Assembly (NCBI GenBank): GCA_003213175.1
Contig: QCNN01000008.1
Coordinates: forward strand, 1 to 39,478
Direction of reading: 5' to 3'
Source: SAR116 cluster bacterium AG-426-B08
GTDB taxonomy: Bacteria > Pseudomonadota > Alphaproteobacteria > Puniceispirillales > Marisalimonadaceae
DNA: 39,478 nucleotides
This document shows, one piece after another, positions 34,975 to 39,478 of the stretch. Positions within the stretch are counted from its first letter, which is position 1. Every line of letters begins with the position of its first letter. Under the pieces are notes generated by a model. That model worked only from the letters and a program-made list of their open reading frames with translations. It made no database searches and was not told where the DNA came from. A program made the position numbers and the translations under genes.

Positions 34975-35751
34975 ATGACAAAAAAGAGAAAAATAGTTAT
35001 TACTGGTTCAAGTAAAGGAATTGGAAAATCAATTGCTTACAAGTTTGCAGAAAATAATTGTGATATTTTTATTATTTCATCAAATAAAGAAAATTTAAAA
35101 AAAGTAGCTTTAGGTATAGAAAAAAAAACTAAGACAACTGTTAAATATTGTGCAGCCAATTTGAAAACAAAAGAAGGTTGTAATTTAGTGATTAATGAAG
35201 TTAAAGAACAATTTGATAGTTTTGATACATTGATTTTCTGTGCGGGTGATACTAAAAGTGGTGATTTTTTAACGCAACCAATTGAAGATTTTTATGATGG
35301 TTTTGCACTAAAATTCTATAGTGTAGTAAGATTATCAAAAGGTTTATGGAATATTTTAAAAAGAAAAAAAGGATGGCTCTTAACTATCAATGGTGGTATG
35401 GCCCATACACCAGATCCAAATTTCATGGTAGGTGGTTCCGTTAATGCAGCATTACAAAATTTTACAAAAGCATTGTCTAAAAAAGGTATATTAGATGGAG
35501 TTAACGTTAATTCAATAAACCCAGGTATGACCTCAACAGACAGATTAATATCTATAATAAAAGGAAATGCAAAGAGAGAAAAAATTAGTTTTGCAAAAGC
35601 TAAGAAAAATGCACTTGAATCATTAAATCTTAAGAGGTTTTCAACACCCGAAGAAATTGCGGAAGTAGCTTTTTTTATTTGTCAAACTAAAGTAAGACAT
35701 CTTAATGGTACCGAAATAAACTTAGATGGTGGTAAAAAACCAACGATATAA
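34975..35751 (+). CDS. Short-chain dehydrogenase/reductase family protein lacking the catalytic Tyr-Lys
   Basis: 258-aa SDR-fold protein. The NAD(P)-binding motif is intact (TGSSKGIG, 10-17) and the NNAG position reads FCAGD. The catalytic segment WLLTINGGMAHTPDPNFMVGGSVNAAL does not carry Tyr-x-x-x-Lys. By alignment with ordinary SDRs the Tyr becomes G153 and the Lys becomes N157, and the usual Ser region is NGG (139-141). I recall other uncharacterised SDRs with a similar NAAL pattern, so this is likely a subfamily and not decay. INPGMTSTDRL and HLNGTEINLDGG complete the fold. It is 15 nt upstream of a TPP enzyme with a good Shine-Dalgarno. The reaction, if any, is unknown. Confidence 0.85.
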   Translation: MTKKRKIVITGSSKGIGKSIAYKFAENNCDIFIISSNKENLKKVALGIEKKTKTTVKYCAANLKTKEGCNLVINEVKEQFDSFDTLIFCAGDTKSGDFLTQPIEDFYDGFALKFYSVVRLSKGLWNILKRKKGWLLTINGGMAHTPDPNFMVGGSVNAALQNFTKALSKKGILDGVNVNSINPGMTSTDRLISIIKGNAKREKISFAKAKKNALESLNLKRFSTPEEIAEVAFFICQTKVRHLNGTEINLDGGKKPTI

Positions 35752-35766
35752 GGCAAAGGAATTATT

Positions 35767-37416
35767 ATGAAAAAAGCTGCATCAATATTTATAAAAACAT
35801 TAATTAACCATAATGTTGATAGGTTTTTTTGTGTTCCTGGGGAGTCATACTTGCCCGTGATGGATGAATTGATTTCATCAAAAGATATTGATGTTGTAAG
35901 TTGTAGACATGAAGGCGGGGCAGGTTTTATGGCTTTGGCAGATGCAAAATGTACAGGTAAAGCAGGAATAGCATTTGTTAGCAGAGGACCTGGAGCTACA
36001 AATGTCTCTATAGCTGTTCACTCTGCCCATCAGGGAGGGATTCCAATGATCATATTTATTGGTCAAGTAAATAGAAAAAGTATTGGGAAAATGCACCTAC
36101 AAGAAATAGATTTTACAAAAATGTTTTCTGATATATCAAAACATGTTGAACAGATTATAAACCCTGAAGAAATAGCAAATGTGACGGCTAAAGCTTTTAA
36201 AATTGCTGAAAGTGGAACTCCAGGGCCAGTTGTAATTTCAATTCCATCAGATGTATTAGATTCTAAAGTATTATGTTCACCTCAAAAAAGAGCTGAGAAA
36301 ATCATTGCTAAAAGTGATATAATAGATATCAGGCAAGTGGCTAACGAAATATTGATTGCAAAAAAACCAATATTAGTTGTTGGTGGTCATCTTCAATTTT
36401 TAGATTATTCAAAATCACAAATTAAAAAAATCGCTTCTAAGTTTTTATTACCTGTATTATGTACTTATGAACATCAAGATCTAATTGATAATGACAGTGT
36501 TCATTATGCTGGTGAATTAGGTTTAAGACCACCCGAACCAGTAAAAAAAAATGCTACAGAAGCTGATTTAGTTTTGTGCATTGGGCATAGATTAAATGGC
36601 ATTCCAAATTTAGGATATACTTTTCCGTCTAAGAAACAAAAATTTATTCATGTTTTACCTGATGGTAAAGATTTAGAAAATATCTTCAAAACAGATCTTG
36701 GAATCATCTCGGATGGTAATGATTTCATGGAAAAATTACTCAAAGTTAAAATAAAAATAGTAGAAAAAAATAGAAATAAATGGATTAAAACTTGTAATGA
36801 TAGATACAAGAATAATAAATCTACTCAAAAACCTAGAAGTGCAAATGATGGTATGGATTTCGCTCACTTGATTGACAAACTTGGAACGTTGGCACCAAAA
36901 AATTCTATTATAACTAACGATGCAGGAAATTTTACAAGTTGGATGCACCACAGATTTCCTTTCAAGTCTTCTATGAAACTATTAGGCTCTGAGATAGGTG
37001 CCATGGGAATGGGAATACCTGCCGGCATTGCCGCCTCAATAAGGTATCCTAACAGAATGGTTTTTTCATTAGTTGGAGACGGTGGTGCACTAATGACAGG
37101 ATCTGAATTAGCTACTGCAGTAGCAAAAAAAGCTAAATTAAAAATAATTGTGGCAAATAATAATCATTATGGAACCATTAGATATCATCAAGAAGTGCAT
37201 TATCCTAACAGAAACCACTATGCCACAAACCTTGTAAATCCAGACTTTAAAAATTATGCAGAAAGTTTTGGAGTTAAAGGTTTTAAAATTGAAACAATTG
37301 ATGAAATTGAAAATGTTTTAAAACAAGCGATTAATGAAAAGGGACCTGTATTAATTGAATTTAATATGAGTTTAGAACTCAATACTAGCACCACAACGTT
37401 AAGTGAACTGCAATAA
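35767..37416 (+). CDS. Thiamine diphosphate-binding enzyme, acetolactate synthase-like
   Basis: 549-aa ThDP enzyme with the three-domain acetohydroxyacid synthase fold. The N-terminal pyrimidine-binding domain has the activating Glu (E49) in CRHEGGAGFMALADA and SRGPGATNVSIAVHSAHQ. The central domain follows near 195-330. The C-terminal PP domain has GDGGALMTGSE (GDG at 437-439) and NNNHYGT for Mg. The C-terminus, RYHQEVHYPNRNHYATNLVNPDF, resembles uncharacterised AHAS-like decarboxylases and not IlvB of the Ile/Val pathway. E49 argues against glyoxylate carboligase, which has Val there. AAAGGA precedes the ATG. The substrate is unknown. It is convergent with a hydroxyacid dehydrogenase. Confidence 0.9.
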   Translation: MKKAASIFIKTLINHNVDRFFCVPGESYLPVMDELISSKDIDVVSCRHEGGAGFMALADAKCTGKAGIAFVSRGPGATNVSIAVHSAHQGGIPMIIFIGQVNRKSIGKMHLQEIDFTKMFSDISKHVEQIINPEEIANVTAKAFKIAESGTPGPVVISIPSDVLDSKVLCSPQKRAEKIIAKSDIIDIRQVANEILIAKKPILVVGGHLQFLDYSKSQIKKIASKFLLPVLCTYEHQDLIDNDSVHYAGELGLRPPEPVKKNATEADLVLCIGHRLNGIPNLGYTFPSKKQKFIHVLPDGKDLENIFKTDLGIISDGNDFMEKLLKVKIKIVEKNRNKWIKTCNDRYKNNKSTQKPRSANDGMDFAHLIDKLGTLAPKNSIITNDAGNFTSWMHHRFPFKSSMKLLGSEIGAMGMGIPAGIAASIRYPNRMVFSLVGDGGALMTGSELATAVAKKAKLKIIVANNNHYGTIRYHQEVHYPNRNHYATNLVNPDFKNYAESFGVKGFKIETIDEIENVLKQAINEKGPVLIEFNMSLELNTSTTTLSELQ

Positions 37417-37437
37417 AAAAATTGTACTTAAATAAAT

Positions 37438-38277
37438 TTATTTATTTAATACCTTATACACTTCTGTATGATCGGCCTCTTGCCCAAGAAAACTCAGTGA
37501 AGAATTTAAATAACTTAAAACGTTTTTTGAAAGCGGTGATTCCTTAGTTAGATTCTCAATCAATCCGTTTGCTATTGACACATCTTTGACCATTAAATTA
37601 AGAGAAAATCCAGAATTAAATTTTTGTGAAATGACAAATTTATCTAATTTAACTTCTGTAGAATTATTCTTCCCTGTTGAACTATTAATGATTCTTAAAA
37701 AACTTACTTCATCAATACCAACTTTTCTAGCAGCATTAAGCGCCTCTAAACTAGCTATTAACCCCGCGGCAGAAACATAATTATTTAATGATTTCATTGC
37801 ATGACCAGATCCCAAAGGTCCAGTCATTTCTACTTTTCCCATGACTTGCAGAATTTTTATAACTTTTTTAATTTCATGTAAATCACCACCAACCATGATC
37901 ATTAACTCTCCAGTTATTGCTTTTGCCACACCACCCGATACTGGAGCATCTATTAAAGTTAAGTTTTTCTTATTTAGTCTTTTACCCAAAACCATAGTAT
38001 CTTCCGGATTACTAGACGACATATCAATCATAATAGATTTCGTATTTGATTTAATTAATTCTTCAGCAGTTTTTGATACCTCTTTACCATCTGGTAACAT
38101 AAAAATAACTACATCTTTATCTGATAAATCATTTACATTTCTGACATTAATGATACCACTATCTTCTAATTCTTTCTTTCTAATATCAAAGCCAAAAACT
38201 TTGTAACCAGCCTTTACTAACAGAGGTGCCATAACTGAACCCATTGCTCCTAGCCCTATAAAACCTATATTTTCCAT
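37438..38277 (-). CDS. 3-hydroxyisobutyrate dehydrogenase-family NAD(P) oxidoreductase
   Basis: 279-aa beta-hydroxyacid dehydrogenase. The Rossmann motif is GFIGLGAMG (5-13), and the family signature DAPVSGGVAKAITGELMIMVGG marks the substrate-binding loop. The catalytic Lys is in GHAMKSLNNYVSAAGL (near 168). Possible substrates include 3-hydroxyisobutyrate, tartronate semialdehyde/glycerate and related acids, which sequence cannot tell apart. A strong Shine-Dalgarno, AAGGAG, lies 6-7 nt before ATG 38277 in the 15-nt gap after the CoA-transferase gene. The two are very likely one operon. It is convergent with the TPP enzyme, 21 nt away. Confidence 0.92.
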   Translation of the reverse strand: MENIGFIGLGAMGSVMAPLLVKAGYKVFGFDIRKKELEDSGIINVRNVNDLSDKDVVIFMLPDGKEVSKTAEELIKSNTKSIMIDMSSSNPEDTMVLGKRLNKKNLTLIDAPVSGGVAKAITGELMIMVGGDLHEIKKVIKILQVMGKVEMTGPLGSGHAMKSLNNYVSAAGLIASLEALNAARKVGIDEVSFLRIINSSTGKNNSTEVKLDKFVISQKFNSGFSLNLMVKDVSIANGLIENLTKESPLSKNVLSYLNSSLSFLGQEADHTEVYKVLNK

Positions 38278-38292
38278 TTATTCTCCTTACGT

Positions 38293-39478
38293 TCAATCAA
38301 CAAATATAACACCACTTCGTATTAATTTATTTATTTCATTACTTTTTAGTCCTAAATTTTTAAGAGTTTTTATTGAGTCTCCTCCCAATTTAGGTGCAGG
38401 TTTTGTTTTTATTTTAAGATCCTTATTATCAAAAATAATAGGCAACTTTGTAAACATTAATTTTCCCTCAGAAGGGTGTTCCATTTTCCTAAAAAAGTTA
38501 GTTTTTTTTAGATGTTTATCTTTAAAAAGTTCATCTGGATAATTCAATTTCATCGATGGTATATCCCCTTTTCTAAGTTTTCTAATCCAATTTTTTGTCG
38601 TATCAGAAACTAATTCTAAACTTAAGATTTTATATAACTCATCAACATTTTCGTTTCTACTTTTTAAACTAGAAAACTTTCTTTTCTTTAAAATTCTCTC
38701 TTTACCTATAATCTTTAAAAATCTTAACCATTGATCATCATTATATGGAAGTACGGCTATATAACCATCTTTTGTCTTATAAGGTTTTCTGTTTGGTGAA
38801 GATTGCCTTGGGTAAATTGGTGGTCCTTTTGGCGGTATGAAATTATAACCATAAAGATGTTCAACTAATGTAAAATCAACCATAGTCTCATACATGGGAA
38901 CTTCAATCTCATAACCTTTTTGGGTCTTTTCTCTCTCAAACAAAGCTGAAACTATACTTAACCCTAGCATTAAACCTGTGGCTTTATCTGCTGTCGCACC
39001 AGACGTATATGATGGTTCTTTAGAGTATGCAGATTGATAACTTGCCATACCACTACAGGCCTGAATAGTATCGTCAAATGCTGGTAAATCTGAATAAGGA
39101 CCTTGACTAGAAAAACCAACAGCCACAGCAGTAATTATTTTCTTATTATATTTTAAAAAGTTTTTGTGAGTGAAACCTAGACGTTTTAAAGCTGGCTTTC
39201 TTATATTTGAAACAAAAATATCAGAATCAGCAATTAATTTGTATATTATTTTTTTTCCTTCGTCTTTTTTGAGATCTATTGAAATACTTCTTTTGTTTCT
39301 ATTTAGATTTAAAAAAACAGCTCCCATACCTTTATTTACTGATGGACCAATATATCGTGTATTATCACCTTCTAATGTTTCAACCTTTATCACTTCTGCT
39401 CCTAAATCTGCAAGAATTCTTGTGCAATATGGCACCATTAATATTGAAGAAACATCAATAATTTTAATACCACTTAGG
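38293..39478 (-). CDS. CaiB/BaiF class III CoA-transferase, 5' end beyond the window
   Basis: Family III CoA-transferase, moving CoA between acyl-CoA and a free acid through an aspartyl-CoA mixed anhydride. The reading frame stays open to the window edge. Before the first internal ATG (39438) it encodes LSGIKIIDVSSIL, the conserved CaiB N-terminal motif, so the true start lies outside. The catalytic Asp is in PAFDDTIQACSGM. Other conserved parts are ILADLGAEVIKVE, RNKRSISIDLKK and PNRKPYKTKDGYIAV. The C-terminal half is intact through GGDSIKTLKNLGL. The substrate is unknown. It is the first visible gene of a pair with the 3-hydroxyisobutyrate dehydrogenase-type enzyme. Confidence 0.93.
   Translation of the reverse strand, partial: LSGIKIIDVSSILMVPYCTRILADLGAEVIKVETLEGDNTRYIGPSVNKGMGAVFLNLNRNKRSISIDLKKDEGKKIIYKLIADSDIFVSNIRKPALKRLGFTHKNFLKYNKKIITAVAVGFSSQGPYSDLPAFDDTIQACSGMASYQSAYSKEPSYTSGATADKATGLMLGLSIVSALFEREKTQKGYEIEVPMYETMVDFTLVEHLYGYNFIPPKGPPIYPRQSSPNRKPYKTKDGYIAVLPYNDDQWLRFLKIIGKERILKKRKFSSLKSRNENVDELYKILSLELVSDTTKNWIRKLRKGDIPSMKLNYPDELFKDKHLKKTNFFRKMEHPSEGKLMFTKLPIIFDNKDLKIKTKPAPKLGGDSIKTLKNLGLKSNEINKLIRSGVIFVD

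Noticed and set aside
37841-38206. 121-codon + strand open frame
   Set aside because: It lies wholly antisense to the well-supported hydroxyacid dehydrogenase, with no family pattern or ribosome-binding site.
35767-38277. Glyoxylate carboligase plus tartronate semialdehyde reductase pair
   Set aside because: The TPP enzyme keeps the activating glutamate (E49), whereas glyoxylate carboligase has valine at that place. The reductase alone is not specific.
35767-39478. Oxalyl-CoA decarboxylase and formyl-CoA transferase
   Set aside because: The N- and C-terminal motifs of the TPP enzyme look like generic AHAS-like proteins and not oxalyl-CoA decarboxylase. The CoA-transferase substrate is not readable.
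1-39478. tRNA genes, CRISPR arrays, insertion sequences, prophage
   Set aside because: Spacers are short and AT-rich. I found no cloverleaf, regularly spaced repeats, transposase or phage genes by eye; a covariance-model scan would be the decisive check.

Overview
This window comes from a very AT-rich, gene-dense alphaproteobacterium with a streamlined genome. The gene order is typically alphaproteobacterial: aroQ-accB-accC-aat next to NDUFA12/DUF2155, clpS-clpA beside a SPOR-tailed D,D-carboxypeptidase, xseB-ispA-dxs-tlyA, and SUV3-like helicase-S4-fdxA-carD. Very low GC, short spacers, overlapping genes and a B12-dependent ribonucleotide reductase suggest a free-living marine lineage of the SAR11 / HIMB59 / AEGEAN-169 type. 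Intact shikimate, fatty acid and isoprenoid genes argue against an obligate intracellular Rickettsiales member. The exact lineage cannot be settled from the sequence alone. I saw no tRNA, rRNA, CRISPR array, insertion sequence or prophage.

Layout. 1-7.1 kb (+): RNase E with a hairpin leader, M48 peptidase, DsbA-like protein, aroQ, accB, accC, aat. 7.1-8.3 kb (-): NDUFA12, a single-gene MlaD-like MCE protein and a DUF2155 protein. 8.3-13.8 kb (+): a structured leader, then nrdJ, a RidA-family protein and a FemAB-like acyltransferase. 13.9-16.6 kb (-): clpS-clpA. 16.8-18.0 kb (+): dacA-type carboxypeptidase. 18.0-21.4 kb (-): M20 amidohydrolase, a small membrane protein and a LexA-boxed umuDC pair. 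21.5-26.0 kb: MFS transporter (+), pdxH (-), glycine-zipper protein (+), fabI-aroC (+). 26.0-34.9 kb (-): helicase, S4 protein, fdxA, carD, proline iminopeptidase, xseB, ispA, dxs, tlyA. 35.0-39.5 kb: a catabolic-looking group of a degenerate SDR and a TPP enzyme (+) facing a beta-hydroxyacid dehydrogenase and a class III CoA-transferase (-, cut by the window edge).

How the genes connect. AccB/AccC and FabI serve fatty acid synthesis. AroQ/AroC serve the shikimate pathway. Dxs and IspA serve isoprenoid synthesis. Aat, ClpS and ClpA form the bacterial N-degron route except for ClpP. RNase E keeps a C-terminal Gly-Trp-Trp tip like the PNPase-docking peptide of Caulobacter.

The most interesting non-coding signal is an 81-nt segment at 8450-8530 upstream of nrdJ. 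It folds on paper into a closed three-way junction with perfect helices and a possible competing pairing, so it looks like a cis-regulatory RNA. Other leads are an aat gene with no ATG/GTG/TTG codon ahead of its conserved N-terminal motif, a perfect alphaproteobacterial LexA box on the umuD promoter, an SDR without its catalytic residues, and leader hairpins before rne and fabI.
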